From NCBI GenBank assembly GCA_015680685.1, contig MNCI01008625.1:54974-118973 (forward strand): a stretch of 64,000 nucleotides of DNA, read 5' to 3'. The position numbers and the translations under genes are program-made. Each line of letters starts with the position of its first letter. The stretch's first letter is position 1. The DNA is from Gnetum montanum. Lineage: Eukaryota > Streptophyta > Gnetopsida > Gnetales > Gnetaceae. Shown here piece after piece: positions 45,854 to 57,564 of the stretch. The notes below the pieces were generated by a model. It made no database searches and had not been told where the DNA came from. It was given only the letters and a program-made list of their open reading frames with translations.

Positions 45854-47784
45854 TCATATGGGGCCCTCAGTTCTTTTTTGATTTTTGTTTTACAATATTT
45901 TTTTTACATATTTTTGTTTTATAAATTTCTTTAAATTTTCTAATTTTTGTTTTACAAATTTCTTTAACTTTTCTAGTTTTTGTTTTACAACATCATTATG
46001 CTTTTCCAATTTGTGTGTGTGTGTGTGTGTGTGTTCCACCATGTAAGTTTGTCCCATAATAAGTGTTCAGAATGATGGTATGAACTATTTTCATATTAAT
46101 TGCTAATGTTTGGTTTTTACCTTTAAGTCACAATGTTGATACGATGGTATGTTTTTTTTTTGATATGGCAAGTAATGAGACCACTTCATCCATCCATCCA
46201 CCAATTTCTATGGTTTCTCTCAGCTTGAAAATGTATAGTCCCCTTCTAATAAGAACTTTAATGAATCGGTGACTAAGTATTTCTCAAACTAAGGAAGGAC
46301 TCAAGGAGTGAAAATGGTGTGACTTCAAGGGAACTTGATGCTTTTTTGTTGGTCATTCTCTTGGGTTCTTGAATGTTTCTTCTTGAGTTTTCTACTGTTC
46401 CGATGTTACCCAATTATCGGAAGCTGAGACAATAAAATCAAGAAGTCTTTGCATGGTGTGGTTCTCACGCATAAAAATACAGAAAAAAAAAACAAAACAA
46501 CAAAGTGAGAATTCAAAGCACACCCCTTAGATGAATAAACTTGGGCTACAAGCACTGGTTATGGAACCCAAAGTGTTCCCTCTAACTAAGGCCCTTCTCG
46601 CTTCCCATTCTCTCCTTTGTTTTGTCAATATGGTGGTGGCTCTTGGGAGGTGCATTCTTGTTGTCTAAGTGGATGGTTTAACTGAATGCATTGATGCAAA
46701 GTCACTGAATGTGGTTAGTTTGAGGCCGGAGTTGGAATGAGAATTGCTAAGTCACATTAATCATAAAACACACAAGGGGCTGTACCCCACCTTGTTCTTG
46801 GGATTCCATTCCATTCTTTTCTCTCCCTCCTTCTCTCCATTGTTCACCTCATTGCCGGTTGTATCATTAGTGTATATATCTTGGTTGATGCATTGTTTTC
46901 ATTTTGGTAAATTCTTGTGGTTAAGACTTTAACTCTTGTTCCATATGACATTCCCAGGGCCTACGGACTCTTTTGAATGTGGGTTTGTCAGGGCATTAAG
47001 GGCATGAGCCTGCTTTGGGGAGGACCCACTGACATTCCTATTTGGAGCATTAGTTAAATTCTTTCCCTTAACATTTTGCAATTAATTTTATTTTGTTCAT
47101 TTCCATCTTGACATCCATTTCATCGATGCCATAGTTGTCCCTTTTTACCTATCTTTCTTACTCCTTTTCTTTTTCCATTCTAACGCTACCAGAGGTTCAC
47201 GATTAGTCATGGGAGTATGGGGCTTGATTTTTTCGATTTTCTCCTAGCCCCGAAATTTTTGATTTTCTTCCTAACACCTACACCTTCAGTAGTCATCAGT
47301 AACATATTCCTAGATCCATATCATCCATACCACAACCTAGCCAATGAGTTTACACCGAAGCAAGGTATCAATTACATGATGATTCAATTACCCTTGCTAA
47401 TATACGATTGTGTTGTATGTGCAGATGGTGGACATGCAATAACGGATTGGATCTGGAGCAAACACTTGGAATGGAGCAACATTGAAGTAGCTATGCAAGG
47501 AGCAAGATCGATGACACACTTATGGATGAACAACAAAGGTGCAATCTTGGCGTTGGTAGCAGCAACACTTCTTTCTCTCTATCTTTCTCAGCTGCCAACT
47601 AAGGCCTAATATCATTGTAATAAGGTGTTCACCCTTGTTGTCATGAACACCAATTTTGTCAAGTCTTGTAATAATGATCCGTTCACATGTCATCCCATTA
47701 GTTCCATTCCCCTCAATAATTCCATACCTTCTCGATATTATTATAAGGAGCTCGAGGATGAGTTTTCATTTAATCATGGGGGTA
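45854..47784 (+). other. 3' non-coding region of G
   Basis: T-rich block, (TG)n at 46012-46034, then blocks shared with A, B and C. At 47400-47423 a TTGCTAAT and ATGTGCAG resemble a branch point and splice acceptor before ATGG at 47424. An overlapping frame (47217-47609) ends in a hydrophobic segment GAILALVAATLLSLYLSQLP. B has the same segment. The long coiled-coil ORF and internal promoter of A and C are absent. A polypurine tract TCATGGGGGTA occupies 47774-47784. Confidence 0.6.
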
Positions 47785-48750
47785 TGATGAGACGCGATAT
47801 CGCATGCACCACGATATTGCGTACACGGTATCGTGGTTGTCGCGATATCATTTCATCCCCTGCGATATCGCGTATGTGATATCGTGGTCCGCCACCAAAT
47901 CTATAAATAAGAGACGGCACTCCCCTCATTTCTCATCCTAGGCTTAAAGTAGGGAAAGTCTGGAAGTTTGATCACTCCAGAGATAGAATATTTTCCATGT
48001 GCCCGTAGTAGGAGTTCCCAAGTGAACGGATCTTTATTTGAGCAGCTTTGTACCTGAACGCAAGTTGTGTACAGCAATAAAGATGAGCTTTGTGGATTAA
48101 CCTTGCAGTGCATGGAATAGGTTTATTACATGTTATTTATTACCTGCATTAGCGTGGCATGAGTACAACTTGATTAAAAGCATTTACGAATGTGTATGGC
48201 TAATCAAGGAATCGGCTACTCATCGCGATTAGTCTCTCTCACCCTCAACTCCTAGAATGCGGGATGAGTACGACTTGATTACGAGCATCTACAGATGTGT
48301 AAGGCTAGTCAAGGAATTAGCTGCTCATCATGTTTAAGCTAGTTAAGTGCCTTAGTATGACCACTTCAAGCATGTGCATTACGTGTGGTGATCCCAGTAA
48401 CGACTAGCGTTTGGTAGCCACAGTTGCATAGTTCAGGGTGTGTATGGTAAGTGGGAATGGATGCTGATGCTAGTTAATTTAGAATTAGTCCTTAGTTAGA
48501 GTTAGTTAGCTCTCTCAACCCTTCACCTTGATAGCATAGGAGAAAACCATAAAAGACCATAAAAATCATATACCTCGAACTTACTTAACCATACACCATG
48601 ACAACAACAAGTAAATCTGGGAAGACAACGAATGATTAACCCCAAGTGTTCCATGGGGTGTTTAGGCATTTAGTCTGCAGAGTTTGACCGGATCACACAT
48701 GCTACACTCATTTCGTATGGTTGAGTGTAAGGGTACCTCACCACTCATCA
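47785..48750 (+). repeat. 3' LTR of element G (966 bp)
   Basis: TGATGAG to CTCATCA. Palindrome array 47794-47885, TATA box CTATAAATAA (47901-47910), AATAAA (48076-48081). U5 contains an imperfect tandem duplication (about 48156-48228 and 48262-48335, both with GAGTAC.ACTTGATTA and CTCATC). Confidence 0.93.
47794..47885 (+). promoter_or_regulatory. GATATC palindrome array upstream of TATA (G 3' LTR)
   Basis: GCGATATCGC, ACGATATTGC, ACGGTATCGT, CGCGATATCAT, GCGATATCGC and GTGATATCGT, again ending 15 bp before the TATA box. Differences from the 5' LTR array are mostly C/T and G/A at CpG positions. Confidence 0.85.
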
Positions 48751-48755
48751 ACCAT
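48751..48755. repeat. Target-site duplication ACCAT (right copy, element G)
   Basis: Identical to 41863-41867. Confidence 0.93.
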
Positions 48756-48910
48756 CCTTATGATTAGTCTATTAATGGTAGTCTAATATTTTCTCCTTCT
48801 CCTACTTCTTTCTTCTAACTTTTATCTTATAGGTACCTCAATTCATCTATCCATTCTTTTCTTGATAGATCATCCTTTAAAATCTTAGTAGCATCTATTA
48901 AGAGAGGGTA
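48756..48910 (+). other. Right end of E internal region with polypurine tract
   Basis: Short remnant of E after G. AAGAGAGGG at 48900-48908 is a likely polypurine tract directly before the 3' LTR. Confidence 0.5.
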
Positions 48911-51900
48911 ATTTTACATCTATTTTTTGGTTTACCATTGTTCATGATTAACTGAGATTTTGACATTATTTCACCAGTGTTTGAGCATTAAACTCTTCAT
49001 AAAAAGCATTATGGAACTCTTTTTCATCTCCTAGAGGCCTCTAAGGATAATTTGGATTCATAACCCAGCTTATAAGCTTCATTCTTAATGATCCTAAAAA
49101 TTTCAAGAGCCAAAATATTTCTAAGTATTAGAGCTAATGAGAATTCTATGTTAGTTCTCTCCTTAGACCATCATGACCATGTCACTTGTACAAAAGCTGC
49201 ATTTGAACTCTAATTAGATCTTATAAATTAAAAATATTCATCTAATTTGCCTATGACATGATAGGCTTTGAATTTTAGCATTTGAGTAGTTTGATCCTAG
49301 GACGAAAATGTTTCTAACTCTAGGTGACACTAAAATTGATGCTAGCATAAACTTTAGTGTCACCTATAAAATGTCTCATAAAAACACAATCTCTGGTAGC
49401 ATTTTAAGCTTTTACAAGTTTCCAATGATGGTCCTTAATCATTTACAAGAGGATGGAAAATAGGTTTGGCACTTTCCACAACATTTGGGGCTCAAACTGA
49501 GTGTTTTTGGCTAAATGATACTAAAGCTAGTGTTAGTGTCACCTACAAAAACATCCTCAAAAACATAATCTCTAGTCGTATCTCAAGCTTCTATAGGTTC
49601 TTGGTAATGGATCCTAATCATTTCCAAAAGAATGGACATTGATTTAAACACTTTTGGTAGCATTGGAAAGCTCAAACTAAGGTTTTTTTGGCTACATGAT
49701 ACTAAGTGAAATTGAAGCCAATGTCAGCTTCACCTATAGAAATACCCTTTAAAAAATCATCTCTGGTAGCATCTCAAAATTTTATAGGTTTCTAGTGATA
49801 GTTCCTAATCATTCCAAAAATAATGAATTAGTTTGAACAATTTTGACAATATTTGAAAGCCCAAACTAAGGTATCTTTAACTACATGATCCTTAATGACA
49901 TTAATGCTAGTGTCATCATCACCATTCGAAACACCCACAAAAAAAACAATATCTAGTATACTCTTGGGCTTTTATACATCCCCAATGATGATCTCTAACC
50001 ATCCCCAAAAGGATGGACACTAGTTTAGGTACTTTCAGTAGTATTTGGAAGCCCAAAATAAGGTGTTTTTAGCCAAGTGATGCTATGTGAAACTAAATCT
50101 AGTGTCATCATGATCATCAGTGTCACCTACAGAAACATCCTAAAAACACACTCTCTGAAAGCATTTAGCATTTTACAAGTTTCTAGTAATGGTCCATTGA
50201 CATCACCAAAATAATAACCATCAATTTGGATACTTTTGGTAGCATTTGAAGGCCCAAACTAAGGTTTTTTGTTTTTACTAAAGTGATGCTAATTGACATT
50301 GAAGCAAGCATTAGTATCACCATTAGTGTATAGAAACACCCTTAAAAACACCATCTCTAGTAGGATCTTAGATTTCTAAAATTCCTCAATGATGGTCTCT
50401 AACCATTTTCAAAATGATTGAACTTAGTTTAGACAGCTTTAGTATTGTTTGAAGGTTCAAACTAAGGTGTTTTTGGCTAAGTGATGCTACATGACCTTGA
50501 AGCCAATGTTGACAATGCCATCAAGAACACCCTAAAAATGATCTTTGGTAGAATCTTGGACTTATATAGATTCTCAATGATGGTCCATAGCCATCCCAAA
50601 AAAAATGAACATCAATTTGGACACTTTTGGTAGCCTTTGAAGCCCAAACTAAGGTGTTTTTGGCTAAGTGATGCTAAAGCCAGTGTTAGTGTCACCATCA
50701 ATGTAACCTATAAAATATCCTAAAAACACCATATTTGGTAGCATCTCAAACTTCTAAAGGTCCTTGCTAATGGCTCCTAATAATCCCTAAAAGGATGAAC
50801 ATTAGTTCAGACACTTTTAGTAGCATTTGGGGGTCCATACTAAGGTGTTTTCAACTAAGTGATAATGTAGCCAATGTCAAGATCACCATTAGAAACACTC
50901 TAAAAAAATATCTTTGGGAGCATATCAAGCTTCTACAAGTTCTTGGTGATGGTTCCTAATCATCCCCAATAGGATGGTCATTACTTTAAATACTTTTGGT
51001 AGTATTTTAAGGTCTAGAATAAGGTGTTTTTAACTAAGTGATGGTAAGTGACATTGAAGACAACATCAATGTCACCTATTAGAACATCCTATAAAATACC
51101 ATATTCATTAGCATCTTGGACTTCTATTTGTCTAGTTGATGCTAATGTTGTATCTAGTGTTAGCATCCTAGGAACTAGCAAAATGTTATCTTTGACCTTT
51201 CTAATTGCTAATTAATCATATCTCTTGGCTTCATGGAATCCTTAGCATAATATCAACAATATTCAATATTAATTTGATCATCAAACAAGGTTTTGGAAGC
51301 TTAAAACTACAACTTGGTTAAAAATACAAAATTTTTTGACACTCTTGATCAATGCCAGAGTCAGTGTTCACATCACCATTCTTGAAACTTGCACTATGCT
51401 TTTTTGACACATCTAATTAATGTTCAACATCATTCCTTGGCTTCACAAGTTTAACAACATTATCTTAGCACCATTCATTCTTATTTCAGGTGTCATAAAG
51501 GATCCTATAGGCTCAAGGCTTGATACTAGACAAAACTAGAAAAATTTATTTCACTCTTGATGAGACCCACATCACCTACTTCACATGATCAAGCTTACCA
51601 AGTACAATGGTCAAACTAACACCTAGTGAACTTCACTTAGCTTTAGGCTCAAAATTGGTAACCCTAACCCTAGAAATATGGCATAAAACCCCATATTTTA
51701 GGGTTGGTTTATTAAGATCTTAAGCACTTTTTAAGGTTTTGAGAGGTCAAGAGCATGGATAGTAGATCTCCTAGCATCACCTATATGCTCCATGGCCACC
51801 ACAAGTCCTTCAAGATCTAGAAAAAATGCTTACGTAGCATCAACATTAGTCCTCTAGACTTATAATTTTTTAGGCTTCAATATTAGTTTCTAGAGATGGA

Positions 51901-52508
51901 ATTTTTTTAGCTCCGATATCAGTGATTTAGCACTTAGCCAAAACAACACTATTATGAAAAGAAATCGATTCTAGATTACTTTTATAACCTTTTTATTTAT
52001 CTCATCATCCTTCAACTATTCAATTCCATTCTCCAAACCCATATTTTACTCATGAATTGGGTTTGTATTATTAGTTTTATCCCACTTATGTTTTGCTTCA
52101 ATACTTATAATATGTTTTATTTAAGAAGGAAGCCTAAGCCCTTCTTCCATATTATAGTGTCTCACATTTGATATTCCATGGTCTTCTACTCATGTTTTAT
52201 ACTTATATTTCATTCTATTTCTCATAGTCTATTTCGTACTTAGTTAAAATTTTAGCATTTTATGTTTAGACAAATTTCCAACATTTAATGCATACATTTT
52301 TATAATTACCCTATCATCCTTGGTTCACGTTTGATAGCATAAGTCCATAATTAATTAAAGGTTCATGCCCCATTATGTTAGTTATTATCATTTACTTAGC
52401 AAAGATTATGCTAAGTTAAATACCATTTGTGGTTGCAAATTAAGTCCTTTTATACTTGGTTCATGGAAGTGTCCTTGTGAAGTTAGGAAGATTAATTTTG
52501 TAGAAATA
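48911..52508 (+). repeat. 3' LTR of element E (about 3.6 kb)
   Basis: Same lead-in, array and tail as the 5' LTR, uninterrupted. It is about 0.4 kb longer, which the extra satellite units largely explain. Ends near GTAGAAATA at 52508, after which the gag-PR sequence of H resumes. Confidence 0.8.
49317..51135 (+). repeat. ~187-bp tandem array in the 3' LTR of E (about 10 units)
   Basis: The core CCCAAACTAAGGTGTTTTTGGC or variants recurs at about 49490, 49671, 49860, 50050, 50247, 50456, 50641, 50832 and 51010. Spacing is 180-205 bp. The 5' LTR has about 6.5 units of the same family. Confidence 0.9.
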
Positions 52509-52511
52509 GTG

Positions 52512-53206
52512 ATAAAATACACAATTATTAGGAATGCCACCATCAAGATAGTAGTATCCTTATAGATAGCTAGATCCTTATGGTTACTATGTCCAACCCA
52601 TCATCTTAGGGAATGATTCTACTCATTCCTCCTACTACTATTAGCTTATAGAGTATCATAGACATACAATTCCATGTGAAAAATAATCTTCATACATACA
52701 TCATCCTAAAATACATCACTCTTTACAACCTCCTAATTTGCTACTACTAGTACCACTATTGATAATGCAAGGAGAGTTATCTCCTTAGTCAGAAAAAAAA
52801 TTGAACAAGGATCATTAATTCATAAGTTGAAGTTAGTACCAATAGTTACAAGCCCAAATTAAATAAGCATCATTTTTTAAGAATAAGCCTAGATATATCT
52901 AGTAGAGTTGAAACTTTCTAATAATTATGAAGGAGAGACATGGCTATGACCCCTACTTCAACCTATAATACTTCAAATTCCTCTATGAAACACATGCTTT
53001 AAACAAGATAAAATCAAAGCTTAATCACTATCATGCTCACATAGAGTATAAGTCACTAGATTAAGGTAGATGTTCGTCCCAAGAATTGAACAGATATTGA
53101 AAGCCCTTTGAGTTACTTACAAACTTCATGGAAAGCTTCATGCAAAGCTCTTTTGGATGCAAGCTCATGAGTAAATCTTATTTTCCAAGATATGTATTAA
53201 GCCTAA
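52512..53206 (+). pseudogene. Element H, right part: gag tail and protease remnant
   Basis: Aligns with G from 44540: AGATAGTAGTATCCTTATAG and CTTATGGTTACTATG match the gag tail. At 53130-53205 the reading CKALLDASS.VNLIFQDMY is a decayed protease active site (compare B, KALLDLGSRVNLISREMY). It stops at 53206 where TGTCACACC begins. Together with 13060-16130 this brackets element E. Confidence 0.65.
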
Positions 53207-54157
53207 TGTCACACCACAAATTTTACAGTTAAATAATTAAAATTTAATCACACAAACCTTATAACTTAGACATGTGATGTCATAATGCTTATAACCAAAG
53301 GAGAAAGATCACCATAAGCATTATAAATATTAACCAAAATGCATGGTAAAATAATAATACACATTAGATTACTTTAAGTAGCAATTTCATTAACCATAAT
53401 CCATAAATGTATCTCATAACATAACAAGTTTGTAGCCTCACAAGAGAGTTAATAATATCCAATGTCACAAAAGCTCAAATACAACATGATCATCATAATA
53501 ACATAATTAAAATATGAAAACATAAAGGAATATCCAATGATCTAGCATCATTACCATTAAGATCCTAGTGCCCATCACCTGGATCTACATCCACAAATGC
53601 AAGAAGGATTAGAAACTTTCTATTAGAGATAACCACCTTGGTGTGCATGGAACAAGATAACAAATGGGTTACATGTTGCACAACAAGCCATCTTGAGATT
53701 TGTGAAATTAGATACCAAGAGCCTAATCACACACCATGATATTTACAAAATGTCAAGAGATAGGTAAACCAAGAATGAAATAGATTGAATCATCTACAAA
53801 GACTATTGGCCTAAAAAGGTCTCACCTATCTTAGATGTTGTTAATGACCCTTCTCAAGGACTAGTTTACGAACATCACATTATCTTAGATGAACCAAACC
53901 TAGAAACAAACTTAAATAGATTATCCATCCTTTAGTTTTGCATCATGAAAACCAAGCACATGTCATTCACAAGTGACATGAGTAGACACTTCTTAGCTAT
54001 CCAGTGTCCCCACAATGCTTGCCTAGTGTCATAACCAAAGTGCAATCATAGGTTATGTGGGTCAAATAGGGAAGCCAACCTTACCCTCCACAATGCCTAG
54101 CCATTAATACTTAGATATTTTTTTAGCTATAGTGATAAATCATGTTTTTCAATGCTT
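53207..54157. other. Unassigned segment beginning TGTCACACC (possible LTR)
   Basis: TGTCACACCACAAATTTTAC is a common way for plant LTRs to begin, and it starts exactly where H stops. I could not find a matching end or partner, so a solo or truncated LTR is only a suggestion. AT-rich, no ORF. Confidence 0.3.
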
Positions 54158-54982
54158 TGATATTGGGATGGTTGCTATATTGGGTACGTGATATCATGGC
54201 CCAAGATGAAATATTGTACATTTAATATTGCAAGGTTACTCCTTGGTTTATAAATACAGCTCCCAGGGGCATAATTTGGAGTAAATTTTTGGCAATCAAG
54301 TAGCAAAACTCTTGTAGTTTGTCCATTTGAAAGTTAGAATATTTTTCAAGTGCCCACAGCAGGAGGTCTAAGTGTGGATAGATCTTTGTTCAAGCATTGA
54401 TGTACCTAAGCACACCATTGTGTTGGTAATAAAGATGAAATTTTTGATTCATTCCTTACAGCAGTTAAGACTTTCTTTCTTATGCATTTATATTTTATGC
54501 AATTTATGTAAATATTATTTATGAAGCAATTAATTTTGATCAATCAAGAAAATCATTAAAATGCACAAGTACGACCCCTTCGATCATATGTGTGATGCTT
54601 GGTAGCTTAGAAATGATTAGCATTTGACAGCCTAGTAGTGTTTGCACAAAGTTTAGGATGTGTTTGGAAAGTGGGAATGGTTACTTGTGTTAGGCTAGAC
54701 TAGACTATAGTTTACTTAGCAATTAGTCACTCTTACTTTTATTCTTTTTCTAGGTGAGTAATTTGATAAAAACAAAAAATAATAAAAAATCTTATGCCTC
54801 AATCACACTTAACCATACAATTGTACTTCACAAGTGGGACTAGGAAGACAACGAATGGGTAACACACATGCAGTGTTTAGCTCTTGCATACTTAATAATT
54901 ATAATTTATGGAATTTGACTGGATCACACGTGAATGCCTATGATTCGTATGGTTGGGCATAGGGGTACCTTGTTGCTCATCA
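54158..54982 (+). repeat. 5' LTR of element I (825 bp)
   Basis: TGATATTGGG at 54158 (start approximate), one GATATCATGG, TATA box TTATAAATACAG near 54250, AATAAAG near 54429, end GGTACCTTGTTGCTCATCA. Most similar to the LTR of H. The palindrome array is almost gone. Confidence 0.75.
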
Positions 54983-55001
54983 TTGGCACCATTGCCTAGG
55001 A
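54983..55001 (+). other. Primer-binding site of I (tRNA-Asp)
   Basis: TTGGCACCATTGCCTAGGA, the family site, directly after CTCATCA. Confidence 0.75.
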
Positions 55002-55147
55002 CTGTAGTTCTTCATACACTATCTAAACCCAGTGAAACTTAGTAATCTCTTTGTTCGAATCCTAAGAGTCAAATCTGACGAAAACAAAAATTATTATCAT
55101 TAAATTAAACCTTAACTGCACACTATTTACAAGTTTATTAACACAAA

Positions 55148-57564
55148 ATGTCTTATTCTCACAGGAGCCCATCTCTGCCCAAGGCAGTTCAAGTGCCTCA
55201 AAAATACTAGGTGGTATATGCTCATCCCAATGAGTATGTACTAGACTTTACCTTCATCTTGCATCAAGATGAACTGATGTGGTGGCGTGATATGGAAGGC
55301 AACATTGTGTTGCCACCTAATCGATCTATTCTAGCAATGCTCTAGCTAATGCTTGCATGACATGGGCTTCAACATCTCCATGGAGAATATGAGATGCAAG
55401 ATCATGATTCAAGGGATTATCATTCCACTAAAGCGCAAAGATTAAGGGATCATCAGCTAGAGCACCAACATGAACTTATGAAGGGCAAGGGGTCAAATAT
55501 TTTTCCACCTCTGCTTAGCCTAATTGATGGAGGCAACCACTTCTTTAGTGATTCTCCTCTCTTTGACTTTGTTCAAGGAGCCCTCAACCAAAATGTACAA
55601 TCCATAATCCATAATCCAATTTTTGGTCAAAATGGATCTAATGACAAAAATGGATCTAGAGAAGCAAGTCAAGGAAAAGGGGACAAAGGAGATCATGATC
55701 ACGATCGTGGTCATGAGCATCAAAGGAAGGGTGATAGGCATCAGCATGGAACTAGTTTTCCTTCTTCTTCCCCTTCATTGTCATCATCTTCTTCTTCATT
55801 TGGTTTAGATTGTGGTTGCAAAAGAAATAACCATGATGGAGGTGATCGACGGGANTGTGGTTGCAAAAGAAATAACCATGATGGAGGTGATCGACGGGAC
55901 CAAAACAATAGAAGGGACCATCAGGAGAGTCATGACTGAAGACATGGGCAATCCAGAGAGTCCCATCATCAAGAAAGAAGGGCCAGTAGAGAACATCATA
56001 GGCACCACCATCATGGCCTTGATGAACCTCTACTTGCTACTCATGGCATGTTGAATATTGTAGAGGCTGTGAGGATTCCAACAAGGCATGTGAAGGATAG
56101 CATTATAAAGAGGTTAGATATGAACAACATCCCTCGATTCGAGGGAGGATATGATGCTAATCCACAAAATCATCTCTAGGCCTTCCAAGATGTATGTGCC
56201 TTGCAAAATATTGAGAACGAATGACAAAAGCTAAAATTATTTCCAAGGACACTCATAAAGGAAGCAGAAAATTGGTATCGATCCTTGGAACCAAAATCAA
56301 TCAAATGGTGGAGTACAATATTGGAATTATTCAATGAAAAATATCAAACATACTCCCAAGTATCCAATCTAAGAAAATAAGTTCAAGGGTGGAAACAAGG
56401 GAATCATGAGCCCTTGGATGCTACTATTGGTCGATACTACTTTTTATTTTATAGGTGTCCCAACCATGGATACTCTCAGCTTGATTAGCTTCACCATATC
56501 ATAAATGGATTGTAGTCTGAAACCAGGAAAACACTTGGTGTCTATGCCCAATGGAGATTGATAGAATTAAGCACATGTTAGATTCAGAAATTAATTGAGT
56601 AGGTAGCCAGGCAGGAGGGAGAATTGAGAAAATGTGAAAGTGTAGAAGAATACAACAGGGATCCTTCTATTCAGAAAAAGGGGGTTTAATTTTGTGATAG
56701 TGAGGATGAATTCGCTAAAGATGAGGTGGTTAATTAGAAAACCTTACCATTTCAAAAATTACTATCAGAAATTATAGCTAAGGTTGATCAATTATGGGAC
56801 TCCATGGATAATAGGTTTTAAGCTATCTTAAAAATTGCTGAAGAGTCCAAGGATCAAAGCGTTGAGCGCGAGCGTTGAGGAGGCTGAATGTGCCATATCT
56901 AAGGATAAAGGTAAAATGGCTATGATAGAGATGGCTATGGATAGTGACTTAGATGATGATGGTGGATGTGATGTCTACCAGTATGAATATCCTAAGGAAT
57001 GTTGTCCAGTTGTATCACACTTGCAGGAATCTAGGGTGTATGCTTTACATCCATGACCTGCACAAAGGCAAACACATAAGGTAATCCTTGATAGGTCCAC
57101 CAACTACAACAATACTATCCAAGTGGAAGTCCTTCACGACCCTATGAATTGTAATAGCAATGATAGCAACCACAATAGTGGGCATTGCCACCTCAAAGAT
57201 AGCAATACCCTTACGGGTAACTAGATCCCTATGGTTACTATGTTTAGTAACCTTCATCTTCAAGGGACTCCTCTAGTTATGTTACTACTTACCAACCTCA
57301 CCACTATCCTCTTGAAGCATACCAATTACCTTATCCAAGGAGGGATGCCACCTACTACCCTCATGCACCTCTTTTTCTTGCATCTACTCCTCCACCTCCT
57401 ACACAACTACCACCTACTTTGTCCATGCAAGGTAAATTTCCTACACAACCACAACAAAGGAACACTATGAGGGTAGTTAATCTACAATTGGTTAACCTAT
57501 CAAGTAGGTTGGAATCATGAACAAAGAAAAAAACCTTCTTCCAACCTCGTAGTCCACTAAAGCC
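55148..57564 (+). pseudogene. gag of element I, truncated by F
   Basis: The ATG at 55148 (MSYSHRSPSLPK) leads to the N-terminal box VYAHPNEYVLDFTFILHQDE and MWWRDMEGNIVLPP (55215-55325). Then follow a His/Asp-rich linker (open at 55394-55939), the gag core (NNIPRFEGGYDANPQNHL, KLKLFPRTLIKEAENWYRSL, ILELFNEKY; 56120-56345), HEPLDATIGRYYF, the helical region and a degenerate cysteine motif (CDVYQYEYPKECC, 56967-57005). Multiple stops. A 44-bp duplication around the n at 55855 is an assembly artefact. Confidence 0.8.
55811..55899. repeat. 44-bp direct duplication around a single n (assembly join)
   Basis: 55811-55854 equals 55856-55899, with the n at 55855. Confidence 0.85.

Larger units (their letters stand above)
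41868..48750 (+). mobile_element. Element G: complete pol-less Athila-like gag-PR element
   Basis: Both LTR termini (TGATGAG...CTCATCA) and a perfect ACCAT duplication are present, so both ends of the insertion are intact. Inside are gag, a protease remnant and 1.9 kb of non-coding sequence, but no reverse transcriptase, RNase H or integrase. The join from protease tail to the coding-end peptide is the same as in B. An 860-base n run hides the end of the 5' LTR, the primer site and the gag N-terminus; the known gag and protease order leaves no room there for pol. It inserted into the internal region of E. Confidence 0.92.
16131..52508 (+). mobile_element. Element E: Tat-like Ty3/gypsy element with satellite-bearing LTRs, broken by D and G
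   Basis: The two LTRs are about 16131-37242 (with D inside it) and about 48911-52508. They share a lead-in, a ~187-bp tandem array and a long unique tail. A degenerate tRNA-Asn primer site follows the first LTR. The internal region (37243-41867 plus 48756-48910, about 4.8 kb once G is removed) shows gag and a protease-linker region only; I find no reverse transcriptase or integrase. The exact LTR ends and the target duplication are not resolved (GTAAC at 16128 versus GTGAT at 52509 is one possibility). Old: the ORFs are shattered. Confidence 0.75.
54158..57564 (+). mobile_element. Element I: Athila-like 5' LTR and gag, cut by F
   Basis: 5' LTR, tRNA-Asp primer site and gag in order, then interruption by element F at 57565 within the gag tail. 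The continuation should lie beyond the window, after F's 3' LTR. Confidence 0.8.

Noticed and set aside
16545-51135. Centromeric or stand-alone satellite
   Set aside because: The arrays are short, diverged and flanked on both sides by matching unique LTR sequence, so they are part of element E's LTRs.
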